NCBI GenBank assembly: GCA_964555735.1
Contig: CAZKTS010000115.1
Coordinates: 1 to 8,388, forward strand
Reading direction: 5' to 3'
DNA from: CAZKTS01 sp964555735
Lineage (GTDB): Bacteria > Actinomycetota > Acidimicrobiia > IMCC26256 > PALSA-555
Length of the DNA: 8,388 nucleotides
This document shows, piece after piece, positions 1 through 6,380 of the stretch (positions within the stretch are counted from its first letter, which is position 1; the number at the start of each line of letters is the position of its first letter). The notes under the pieces are model-generated. The model was not told the origin of the DNA, did not search any database, and saw nothing but the letters and a program-made list of their open reading frames with translations. The position numbers were made by a program, and so were the translations under genes.

Positions 1-1040
1 CCGAGCACGCGGTCACGCTGGCGGGCGTTGATGAGCGGTCCCATCATCGTCCCCTCGTCGAACGGGTCGCCGACCGGGATGCTCTCCAGCGTCGCTTTGG
101 CGATCTCGATCGCCTCGTCGAGGCGGGCCTGCGGCACGAGCAGGCGGGTCGTCGTCGCGCAGCCCTGCCCGCCGTGCATGCACACCTGGAACCCGGGCCC
201 GCCCGCGGCGGGGCCGAGGTCCGCGTCGTGGAGCGCGAGCGACGCCGACTTCCCGCCGAGCTCGAGGAACACCTTCTGGATCGTCGGTGCACCCACCTCC
301 ATGATCCGCCGGCCGGTCGCGGTGGAGCCGGTGAACGAGATCATGTCGACGCGCGGGTCGGCGACGAGCTGCTCACCGACGGCGTGGTCCGACGACGTCA
401 CGATGTTGACGACGCCGGCCGGGATGTCGGTCTTCTCCGCGATCAGCTGGCCGAGCAGCGTCGCGGACCACGGCGTGTCGGGCGCGGGCTTCAGCACGAC
501 GGTGTTGCCGGCGGCAAGTGCGGGGACGGCCTTCGCCAGGTTGATCTGCACCGGGTAGTTCCACGGCGTGATCGCGCCGACGACGCCGATCGGCTCCTTG
601 AGCGCATGGCGCACCGCGGGCATCCCGGGGACGACCTCGCGCACGCCCAGGTCGTCGTCCCAGTCGTAGGTCTCGGCGAAGTCGGCGACCCACTCGATCC
701 CGCCGACGGGTGTGTCGTACTGGGCCATCCCGGCGAGCATGATCGGCGCGCCGACCTCGGTGACCAGCGTGCGCACGAAGGGCTCGCGCTCGGCGACGAG
801 CGCCTCGTGGAGCTGGCGCAGGCCGCGCAGCCGGAGGTCGAGGTTCGTCGACCAGTCGGTCTCGTCGAACGCCCGCCGGGCCGCGCCGATCGCCGCGTCC
901 ATGTCGGAGGCGTCGCCGTCGGCCACCACGCCGACGACCTCCTCGGTCGTCGGGTTGACGTTCTCGAACGTCTTCCCGCTCTTGGCGTCGCGCAGCTCGC
1001 CGTCGACGAGCAGCCGCTCCTCGATCCAGAGGTCGCCCAT
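1..1040 (-). CDS. NAD(P)-dependent aldehyde dehydrogenase (C-terminus cut off by window edge)
   Basis: Oxidises an aldehyde to the carboxylic acid with NAD(P)+ in the cytosol. Reading the minus strand from ATG 1040 gives 346 codons open to the window edge; family members are about 480-500 residues, so roughly the last 140 are outside. Visible family marks are the oxyanion Asn161 in PWNYP, the cofactor-binding Lys184 in VVLKPAP, the Rossmann signature FTGSTATG (236-243), the general base Glu260 in LELGGK and the nucleophile Cys294 in GGQGCATTTRL. All key residues are present, so it should be active. The start is set by AGGGAG six bases upstream; a second ATG two codons earlier overlaps that site and is less likely. 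It lies 58 bp downstream of the acyl-CoA ligase on the same strand, so the two are probably co-transcribed and could convert an aldehyde to an acyl-CoA in sequence. The substrate cannot be read from the sequence. Confidence 0.93.
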   Translation of the reverse strand, partial: MGDLWIEERLLVDGELRDAKSGKTFENVNPTTEEVVGVVADGDASDMDAAIGAARRAFDETDWSTNLDLRLRGLRQLHEALVAEREPFVRTLVTEVGAPIMLAGMAQYDTPVGGIEWVADFAETYDWDDDLGVREVVPGMPAVRHALKEPIGVVGAITPWNYPVQINLAKAVPALAAGNTVVLKPAPDTPWSATLLGQLIAEKTDIPAGVVNIVTSSDHAVGEQLVADPRVDMISFTGSTATGRRIMEVGAPTIQKVFLELGGKSASLALHDADLGPAAGGPGFQVCMHGGQGCATTTRLLVPQARLDEAIEIAKATLESIPVGDPFDEGTMMGPLINARQRDRVL

Positions 1041-1046
1041 GACCAT

Positions 1047-1052
1047 CTCCCT
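1047..1052 (-). promoter_or_regulatory. Ribosome binding site of the aldehyde dehydrogenase gene
   Basis: AGGGAG on the minus strand, followed by six bases and then ATG 1040. The spacing favours ATG 1040 over the in-frame ATG at 1046, which abuts the site. Confidence 0.6.
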
Positions 1053-1098
1053 TTCTCGGAGCGTCCGTTCGTGTAGCCCTATTGCACTGAGGAGCGCA

Positions 1099-2787
1099 TC
1101 ATCGTTTGTCGTAGGTGATGCCGCTCTGCTCGACGTCCCACGTGGACTCGGTCACGCCCTCGTCGCGGAGGTCGCGCTTGAGCACCCGGCCCACCGGGCT
1201 TCGCGGCAGCTCGCTGCGGAACTCCACGTAGCGGGGGAGCGCGAAGTACGGCAGCTCCTCGATGCACCAGCGGAACAGCTCTTCCTCGGTCACCGTGGCG
1301 CCGCTCACGAGGATCGCGGTCACCTTGAGATCGTCCTCGGTCAGGTCGCTCGGGACCGCGTGCACGGCGACGTCGTTGATCGCCTCGTGCTTCAACAAGA
1401 TCTTCTCGACCTCGAAGCTCGAGATGTTCTCGCCCCGCCGACGCAGGTAGTCGGCCTTGCGGTCGACGAAGTAGAGGTAGCCGTCGTCGTCGATCCGCCC
1501 GATGTCGCCCGTGTGGTACCACCAGTTGCGGCTGGTGGCGACGGTCGCGTCGGGCCGGCCCCAGTACCCCTCGAACATCACGTGCGGCCGCTTCGGTCGG
1601 ATGACGATCTCGCCGTCGGTGTTGCGCGCCAGCTCGTGGTCGTCGTCGTCGAAGATGCGGACGTCGAAGTACTCGTCGTTGATCACGCCGGCCGCGTTGG
1701 GTCGCGCCGGGAGCTGGTTGGGCGACCACGCGATCAGGCTCGCTTCGGTCACCCCGAACGCGCCGCTGAACGTCTTCACGCCGAAGCGCTCGCGCAGCTT
1801 GGTGTCGATCTCGACCGGCATGGGCGCGGCACCGATCAGGCGCAACGTCGTGTTCGACGACGGCGCGCCCGACTGCGGCATCTCGTCGCGTTGCTCGTCG
1901 TTGGCGAGCAGGTACGCCATGGTGCCGAGCATCGAGACGATCGTCGCGCCGACGCGGTTGATCTCGGGCCAGAACCCCGAGACCGAGAACCGCCGCGCGA
2001 TCGCCGCCGACCCGCCCATGTCGAGCGCGCCCAGCACCGCGGTGACGAGCGCGTTGTAGTGGAACAGCGGGAGGGCGGTCCACACGACGTCGTGCTCGTC
2101 GCGGTCCCAGCACAGCGAGATCTGGCGGCTCGCGGCGACGTGGTAGTTCTGGCTGAGCATGCAGCCCTTCGACGGTCCGGTGGTGCCGCCGGTGTAGATG
2201 AACGTCGCGAGGTCGGCGGGCTGCCGGTCGCGGTCGGGCTCGCCCGGCGCGGCGCCGAGCAGGTCGTCCCAGCGGTGCGACTTCGCGCCCGACAGCGACA
2301 GCTCGTCGGCACCGGTCACGATCACGTGATCGAGGGACTCGACGTCGCCCGCGATCTGCGCGGCCCGCTCGCCGAGCTCGTCCTGGACGATCAGCGCCTT
2401 GGCCCCCGCGTCGCCGAGCTGATGGATCAGGTAGTCGCCCTTGTATGCAGAGTTGATCGGCACCGCGATCGCGCCCGCGGCGATGATCCCCCACCAGGCG
2501 AGGAAGGCCTCGGGCGAGTTCTCGCAGAGCGTCGCCACCCGGTCGCCGGGCTGGATGCCGAGCTCACGCAGCGAGGTGGTGAGGCGGCACGCGACGTCGT
2601 GGACGTCGGCGGCGGAGAACTCGGCGCCGACGACGTCCATGTATCGGCCGTCGGGATCGGTCTCGAGCCGGCGGTCGAGCAGCCCGAGCAGCGTCTGCTG
2701 CTCCTCGCTGATCCAGACCAAGGAGCCCGAAGCAGAGCCCGAAGAAGAGCCCGAAGAAGAGCCCGAAGAAGAGGAGGGGGGAGTCAC
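1099..2787 (-). CDS. AMP-forming acyl-CoA synthetase, CaiC/FadD-like
   Basis: ANL-superfamily ligase: activates a carboxylic acid with ATP to an acyl-adenylate and transfers it to CoA. In the 562-residue reading, the phosphate-binding motif is YTGGTTGPSKG (198-208), the A5 motif FGVTEA (344-349), the A7 motif HTGD (425-428) and the hinge/A8 region RRRGENISSFEVE (449-461). The early segment GAIAVPINSAYKGDYL resembles crotonobetaine/carnitine-CoA ligase relatives more than long-chain FadDs. Near the C-terminus the usual TGK motif reads VGRVLK, so Arg534 sits where the adenylation lysine normally lies, with Lys537 three residues on. The start is uncertain. GTG 2787 has no Shine-Dalgarno site but lies 8 bases after a -10-like TACCTT, which would suit a leaderless transcript. 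It adds a Ser/Gly-rich N-terminal tail (5-22) encoded by a 12-bp repeat. TTG 2721 is an alternative that excludes the tail, since family similarity begins around residue 27. The gene is divergent from the monooxygenase operon and upstream of the aldehyde dehydrogenase. The substrate is unknown. Confidence 0.92.
   Translation of the reverse strand: MTPPSSSSGSSSGSSSGSASGSLVWISEEQQTLLGLLDRRLETDPDGRYMDVVGAEFSAADVHDVACRLTTSLRELGIQPGDRVATLCENSPEAFLAWWGIIAAGAIAVPINSAYKGDYLIHQLGDAGAKALIVQDELGERAAQIAGDVESLDHVIVTGADELSLSGAKSHRWDDLLGAAPGEPDRDRQPADLATFIYTGGTTGPSKGCMLSQNYHVAASRQISLCWDRDEHDVVWTALPLFHYNALVTAVLGALDMGGSAAIARRFSVSGFWPEINRVGATIVSMLGTMAYLLANDEQRDEMPQSGAPSSNTTLRLIGAAPMPVEIDTKLRERFGVKTFSGAFGVTEASLIAWSPNQLPARPNAAGVINDEYFDVRIFDDDDHELARNTDGEIVIRPKRPHVMFEGYWGRPDATVATSRNWWYHTGDIGRIDDDGYLYFVDRKADYLRRRGENISSFEVEKILLKHEAINDVAVHAVPSDLTEDDLKVTAILVSGATVTEEELFRWCIEELPYFALPRYVEFRSELPRSPVGRVLKRDLRDEGVTESTWDVEQSGITYDKR
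2723..2770. repeat. 12-bp tandem repeat, four units, encoding a Ser/Gly tail
   Basis: Four head-to-tail units of GAGCCCGAAGAA (plus strand); the unit nearest the ligase core has GCA in place of the last GAA. The repeat then runs into a purine-rich GAGGAGGGGGG stretch. It lies in the first codons of the minus-strand ligase reading and gives SSGS-type residues there. Because the unit is a multiple of three, copy-number change would lengthen or shorten the tail without a frameshift. If translation really begins at TTG 2721, the repeat is leader RNA instead. Confidence 0.9.
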
Positions 2788-2795
2788 GGCCGGAC

Positions 2796-2801
2796 AAGGT
2801 A
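2796..2801 (-). promoter_or_regulatory. Possible -10 element for the acyl-CoA ligase
   Basis: TACCTT on the minus strand fits the actinobacterial TAnnnT -10 pattern and ends 8 bases before GTG 2787, as expected for a leaderless mRNA. CTGACG (2826-2821) matches four of six positions of TTGACA but at a long 19-base spacing. It would lie inside the palindrome, so a repressor bound there should block this promoter. Sequence pattern only. Confidence 0.35.
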
Positions 2802-2806
2802 CACCC

Positions 2807-2830
2807 GTTGCTGACGCACACGTCAGGAAC
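2807..2830. promoter_or_regulatory. 24-bp inverted repeat, likely operator, in the divergent intergenic region
   Basis: Arms GTTGCTGACG (2807-2816) and CGTCAGGAAC (2821-2830) around the 4-base centre CACA are complementary at 9 of 10 positions. This size and near-symmetry suit a dimeric regulator such as a TetR-family protein. It lies between the divergent ligase and monooxygenase genes and overlaps the candidate -35 region of the ligase, so one bound regulator could control both directions. The regulator gene is not in the window. The repeat is seen; the binding is inferred. Confidence 0.55.
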
Positions 2831-2838
2831 GCGTTCTC
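2825..2838. promoter_or_regulatory. KstR-like AACnnGTT palindrome overlapping the larger inverted repeat
   Basis: GAACGCGTTC (2827-2836) is a perfect 10-bp palindrome. The steroid-catabolism repressor KstR (TetR family) of mycobacteria and rhodococci recognises TnnAACnnGTTnnA. Here AAC-GC-GTT matches all six core bases, but the outer T and A positions (2825 and 2838) are A and C. It is therefore a KstR-like half-match rather than a consensus site. It sits immediately upstream of the candidate -10 of the monooxygenase operon, where a repressor would act. Confidence 0.45.
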
Positions 2839-2840
2839 GC

Positions 2841-2846
2841 TACCGT
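2841..2846 (+). promoter_or_regulatory. Possible -10 element of the monooxygenase-sulfatase operon
   Basis: TACCGT matches TAnnnT and would give a leader of about 25 bases before GTG 2877. No convincing -35 hexamer lies at 16-19 bases upstream; that space is filled by the palindromes. Weak call from pattern and position. Confidence 0.3.
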
Positions 2847-2863
2847 GCGGACCGATCGGCGAC

Positions 2864-2873
2864 GGAGGAGGGG
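2864..2873 (+). promoter_or_regulatory. Strong ribosome binding site deciding the monooxygenase start
   Basis: GGAGGAGGGG lies 3 to 6 bases (depending on alignment) before GTG 2877. It fixes that codon as the start rather than the upstream in-frame TTG at 2808, which would place coding sequence across the operators. Confidence 0.75.
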
Positions 2874-2876
2874 CCC

Positions 2877-4043
2877 GTGACCGCGACCCAGGCGCAACGA
2901 GGAGTGGACGACGACCTCGTGAGGCGCGCCCGTGACCTGCGCGAGCTCATCGAGCACGAGGCGGCGGCGGGCGAGGGCGACACCATGCCCGCCGCGGTCG
3001 TGGATGCGCTCAAGGAGTCGCGGCTCTTCTGGTGCATGGTGCCGCGCGACCTCGGCGGCCTCGAGACCGACATCGTCACCGCGATCAGCGTGTTCGAGGA
3101 GCTCGCCTACGCCGACGGCTCGAGCGGCTGGTCGATGATGGCCAACGCCACCGGCACGTGCTTCGCGGCGATCTACCCCGGCGACGCCGCGGTGGAGGCC
3201 ATGTTCGGCGGCGACGAGCCGGCGATCGTCGCCGGCATGTTCGGTCCCGGCGGCCAGCTCCGCCGCGACGGCGACGCCTTCCGCCTCTCGGGCCGGTTCC
3301 AGTTCGGCAGCGGGTGCGCGCACTCCACCTGGCTCTCGGCCGGCGCGATGGAGCTCGACGGCGGCGAGGTGGCGATCACCGAGTCGGGGCTCCCGTCGAT
3401 GCGCGTCTCCTTCGTGCCGATCGACCACGTGCAGATGCTCGGCAACTGGGACGTGCTCGGTCTCGTCGCGACCGGGAGCTACGACTACGCGATCGACGAC
3501 GAGCTCGTCGATCCCGAGTTCACCTTCTCGCTGCTCGAAGCCACGCCGCGCCGAGGGGGCGCGGGGTATCGGCTCGGTCTCCTGGGCATGACGGCCGCAG
3601 GCCACGCCGGCTTCGCCCTCGGCGTCGGCCACCGAGCGTTGGTGGAGATCCTGCGGATCGCCAAGGGGAAGCAGCGCCTCGGCGGCATCCCGGTCGGGGA
3701 GCAGCAGCTCTTCCAGCACGACTTCGCGATGCACGACGGCGCGGTGCGCGCCGCGCGACTGTTCGTCCTCGACGCCTTCGCTGATGCCGAGGCGACCGCG
3801 ATCCGCGACGGCGGCCCGACCCTGGTGCAGCTGCAGCGGATGCGCCAGGCCACCACCTACGCGACCCGCGTGGGCGCGGACGCGGCGCGCTTCGCGTACA
3901 CGTGGGGTGGGTCGGCCGGTCTGCGTCCCGGCGTCCTCCAACGCTGCTTCCGCGACCTCCACGCGGGCACGCAGCACATGTTCGTCGACAACAACACACT
4001 GACCGCGTACACCGAGGCGCTGCTCGCCGAGGAGGCCGAGTGA
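2877..4043 (+). CDS. Flavin-dependent monooxygenase, HsaA/acyl-CoA dehydrogenase-like oxygenase component
   Basis: A 388-residue member of the acyl-CoA dehydrogenase fold, closest by eye to the two-component (group D) flavin monooxygenases such as HsaA of steroid ring cleavage, HpaB/C2-type phenol hydroxylases and DszC. Seen: an N-terminal helical domain with VPRDLGG (55-61) and DGSSGW (80-85); a middle beta-domain with SGRFQFGSGCAHSTW (138-152), the HsaA-like counterpart of flavin-contacting GRWSFSSG; NWDVLGLVATGS (190-201), matching the NWDVxGLxGTGS motif of this group; and a C-terminal helical domain ending in CFRDLHAGTQHMF. Family oxygenases take reduced flavin from a separate reductase, and none is encoded here. 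No dehydrogenase-type catalytic glutamate motif is evident, so hydroxylation is more likely than CoA-ester desaturation, but I cannot exclude the latter. It is the first gene of an operon with the sulfatase and diverges from the ligase. The substrate is unknown; an aromatic or sterol-derived ring is plausible. Confidence 0.85.
   Translation: MTATQAQRGVDDDLVRRARDLRELIEHEAAAGEGDTMPAAVVDALKESRLFWCMVPRDLGGLETDIVTAISVFEELAYADGSSGWSMMANATGTCFAAIYPGDAAVEAMFGGDEPAIVAGMFGPGGQLRRDGDAFRLSGRFQFGSGCAHSTWLSAGAMELDGGEVAITESGLPSMRVSFVPIDHVQMLGNWDVLGLVATGSYDYAIDDELVDPEFTFSLLEATPRRGGAGYRLGLLGMTAAGHAGFALGVGHRALVEILRIAKGKQRLGGIPVGEQQLFQHDFAMHDGAVRAARLFVLDAFADAEATAIRDGGPTLVQLQRMRQATTYATRVGADAARFAYTWGGSAGLRPGVLQRCFRDLHAGTQHMFVDNNTLTAYTEALLAEEAE
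4030..4035 (+). promoter_or_regulatory. Ribosome binding site supporting the sulfatase start at 4040
   Basis: AGGAGG inside the end of the monooxygenase gene, four bases before GTG 4040. That GTG overlaps the upstream stop as GTGA, the classic arrangement for translational coupling. The ATG at 4088 has only GGACAGG directly abutting it, too close to act well. Confidence 0.5.
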
Positions 4044-6373
4044 CCGGGGCCGGAGCGGCCCGGCCCGAGGGGCCGAGAACGGACAGGATGCACGCGTACG
4101 AGGGGTTCGGTGGGAGCGTCGGGAAGACGTTCGCGTCATCGGAGAGCTGGTGGCCGCCCCGGCCCACCGCGCCCGAAGGCGCACCGAACGTGGTCGTGGT
4201 CCTCGTCGACGACCTCGGGTTCGCCGACACCGGGTGCTACGGCTCGGAGATCGACACGCCCAACATCGATGCGCTCGCGGCGCGCGGCGTGCGCCTCACC
4301 AACTTCCACTCCACGCCGATGTGCTCGCCCACCCGTTCGGCGCTGCTCACCGGGCTCAACTCGCACCGGGCCGGGGTCGGCACGGTCGCACACTTCGATC
4401 CCGGCTTCCCCGGCTACGCGGCCGAGCTCACCGACGACGCGGCGACGCTCGCCGAGATCCTGCGCGCCAACGGCTACGCCACCCTGATGGTGGGCAAGTG
4501 GCACCTGGCCAAGGACGCCGACGTCAACGCCGCGGGCAACCAGCAGTCGTGGCCGTGCCAGCGGGGCTTCGACCGCTTCTACGGGATCCTCGACGCCTTC
4601 ACGAACCTCCACCACCCGCACCGGCTGGTGGAGGACAACCACATGGTCGAGGTGGACGCCTACCCCGACGGCTACTACTTCACCGACGACATCACCGACC
4701 GGGCGATCTCGATGATCCGAGAGCGCAAGGCGTCCAACCCGGCCAAGCCGTTCTTCCTCTACTTCGCGCACGGTGCGGTGCACGCGCCGCTGCACGCGAA
4801 GCCCGACGACATGGCGAAGTACCGGGGTCGCTACGACGCCGGGTGGGATCGCCTGCGTGAGGAGCGCTTCGCCCGCCAGCAGGAGCTGGGCATCGTCGGG
4901 CCCGACACCCGGCTCGCGCCCCGCAACGACGAGCCGAACAACGAGGTGCAGGCGTGGGACGACCTCCCGGCGCGCGAGCAGGAGCTGTTCGCGCGCCACA
5001 TGGAGGTGTTCGCCGGCATGGTCGACTCGGTGGACCAGTCGCTCGGGCGGCTCGTCGAGGCGATCGACGAGCTCGGCGAGCTCGACAACACGATCATCCT
5101 CTTCACGTCGGACAACGGCGCGTCGCGCGAGGGCGAGCTGCGCGGCACGTCGTCGTACTACGTGCACCTGCTCTCGGGCGACGATGTCGACGCCGACATC
5201 GAGCGCATCGACCTCATCGGTGGCCCGCAGACCACACCGCACTACCCGCGCGGGTGGGCCATGGCGGGCAACACGCCGTTCCGGCTCTACAAGATCAACA
5301 CCCACGCCGGCGGCCACTCGGTGCCGTGCGTCGTGTCGTGGCCGCGAGCGCTCGGCGACGGCGGCACGCTGCGTGATCAGTACGGCCACGTGACCGACGT
5401 GCTGCCCACGGTGCTCGACGCGATCGGGATCGAGCGGCCGGCGTCCTGGAACGGCAAGGAGTCGCCGCCGCTGGTCGGAACGTCGATGCTCCCGTTCCTG
5501 CGCGAGGCCGACCGTCCCACGGACCACCACGAGCAGCTCTTCGAGATGCACGGGCACCGCGGCTACTACCGAGACGGCTGGGAGGTGGTGACGCTTCATC
5601 AGCCGAACACCGCGTTCACCGACGAGGAGTGGGAGCTCTACGACCTCACCCGTGACCGGACCGAGCTCGATGATCGCTCGGCCGACGAGCCCGAGCGCCG
5701 CCGCGAGCTCGCCGCGGCCTGGGACGCGATCGCATGGCGCGACGGCGTGTTCCCGCTCGACGAGGGGAGCGGACTCCAGCGGATCATCCGCCCGCCCGAC
5801 GCCGAGGTGTTCGGACGGCCGGTCCGCATCGTCGCGGGCACGCCGACACTCGAGCGCTGGCGTTCGCTCCAGCTGCTGTGGCTGCGCGGGGCGACGGTGG
5901 ACGTGCGCTTCGCGTCGGCGGCGGGCGACCAGGGGATCCTCCTCGCCCACGGTGACCAGGGCGGCGGCTACGCGCTGTACGTGCTCGACGACCAGGTCGT
6001 GTTCGTGCACAACGACGGGCGCGGTCACCTCACCACGGTCGAGGGTGGTCCACTGACGCCGGGCGAGCACGAGCTGCGCTGCGAGATCACGGCACAGGCC
6101 GCCCGCACGTGGGACGTCGCGCTCACGCTCGACGGTGACGCGCGTGGCTCGACCACGGGACTTCCGATGCTGTTCGGCATGACCCCGTTCGAGGGCATCG
6201 ACGTCGGCATCGACCGGCGCTCGCCCGTGTCGTGGTCGCTCTACGAGCGCTTCGGTCCGTTCCCGTACTCGGGTCGCCTGCGCGACGTCACGTACACGCC
6301 CGGTCCGACTGCACCCGACATCCCCGAGGATCTCGTCGGCGTGCTCCGCTCGCTCGCGCTGGCGTACGAGTGA
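4040..6373 (+). CDS. Arylsulfatase (type I, formylglycine-dependent), cytosolic
   Basis: Hydrolyses sulfate esters to alcohol or phenol plus sulfate. It is 777 residues from GTG 4040, close to the 787 of mycobacterial AtsA and AtsD, which it resembles throughout. Seen: metal ligands Asp57-Asp58 in VLVDDLGFADTGCYG; the sulfatase signature beginning at Cys95 (CSPTRSALLTG), whose cysteine a formylglycine-generating enzyme must oxidise; Lys153 and His155 in VGKWHLA; and Asp358-Asn359 in FTSDNGAS. From about residue 600 a separate beta-rich, lectin-like C-terminal domain follows, ending in the family-typical PFEGIDVGIDRRSPVSW and YSGRLRDVTY stretches. No signal peptide or membrane segment is visible, so the substrate must enter the cell. 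The start is GTG 4040 by Shine-Dalgarno and 4-bp overlap; ATG 4088 (MHAYEGFGGSVG), where family similarity begins, is the alternative and would give 761 residues. No formylglycine-generating enzyme gene is in the window. The specific substrate is unknown. Confidence 0.94.
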   Translation: MTGAGAARPEGPRTDRMHAYEGFGGSVGKTFASSESWWPPRPTAPEGAPNVVVVLVDDLGFADTGCYGSEIDTPNIDALAARGVRLTNFHSTPMCSPTRSALLTGLNSHRAGVGTVAHFDPGFPGYAAELTDDAATLAEILRANGYATLMVGKWHLAKDADVNAAGNQQSWPCQRGFDRFYGILDAFTNLHHPHRLVEDNHMVEVDAYPDGYYFTDDITDRAISMIRERKASNPAKPFFLYFAHGAVHAPLHAKPDDMAKYRGRYDAGWDRLREERFARQQELGIVGPDTRLAPRNDEPNNEVQAWDDLPAREQELFARHMEVFAGMVDSVDQSLGRLVEAIDELGELDNTIILFTSDNGASREGELRGTSSYYVHLLSGDDVDADIERIDLIGGPQTTPHYPRGWAMAGNTPFRLYKINTHAGGHSVPCVVSWPRALGDGGTLRDQYGHVTDVLPTVLDAIGIERPASWNGKESPPLVGTSMLPFLREADRPTDHHEQLFEMHGHRGYYRDGWEVVTLHQPNTAFTDEEWELYDLTRDRTELDDRSADEPERRRELAAAWDAIAWRDGVFPLDEGSGLQRIIRPPDAEVFGRPVRIVAGTPTLERWRSLQLLWLRGATVDVRFASAAGDQGILLAHGDQGGGYALYVLDDQVVFVHNDGRGHLTTVEGGPLTPGEHELRCEITAQAARTWDVALTLDGDARGSTTGLPMLFGMTPFEGIDVGIDRRSPVSWSLYERFGPFPYSGRLRDVTYTPGPTAPDIPEDLVGVLRSLALAYE

Positions 6374-6375
6374 GG
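6372..6375 (+). promoter_or_regulatory. Ribosome binding site of the S51 hydrolase gene
   Basis: GAGG overlaps the sulfatase stop codon and sits five bases before ATG 6381, supporting coupled translation across the 7-base gap. Confidence 0.5.
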
Positions 6376-6380
6376 CAGCG

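Noticed and set aside
2723..2770. Short direct repeats considered as a CRISPR array or mobile-element end
   Set aside because: Units are contiguous 12-mers without spacers, there are no cas genes or transposase, and the repeat is in frame inside a coding region, so it is a simple tandem repeat.
712..2814. 700-codon plus-strand open frame opposite the ligase and aldehyde dehydrogenase
   Set aside because: Its translation is rich in Arg, Val and Asp with no family motifs and low-complexity stretches such as EPEEEPEEE. It lies antisense to two genes with complete catalytic motifs. Long antisense frames are common in GC-rich DNA.
2808..2876. Upstream TTG start that would extend the monooxygenase by 23 residues
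   Set aside because: It would put coding sequence over the palindromes and the candidate -10, and has no ribosome binding site, whereas GTG 2877 follows GGAGGAGGGG at good spacing.
2823..4184. 453-codon minus-strand open frame opposite the monooxygenase
   Set aside because: It crosses the divergent operators and the start of the sulfatase, has no family motifs, and its composition is that of an antisense shadow.
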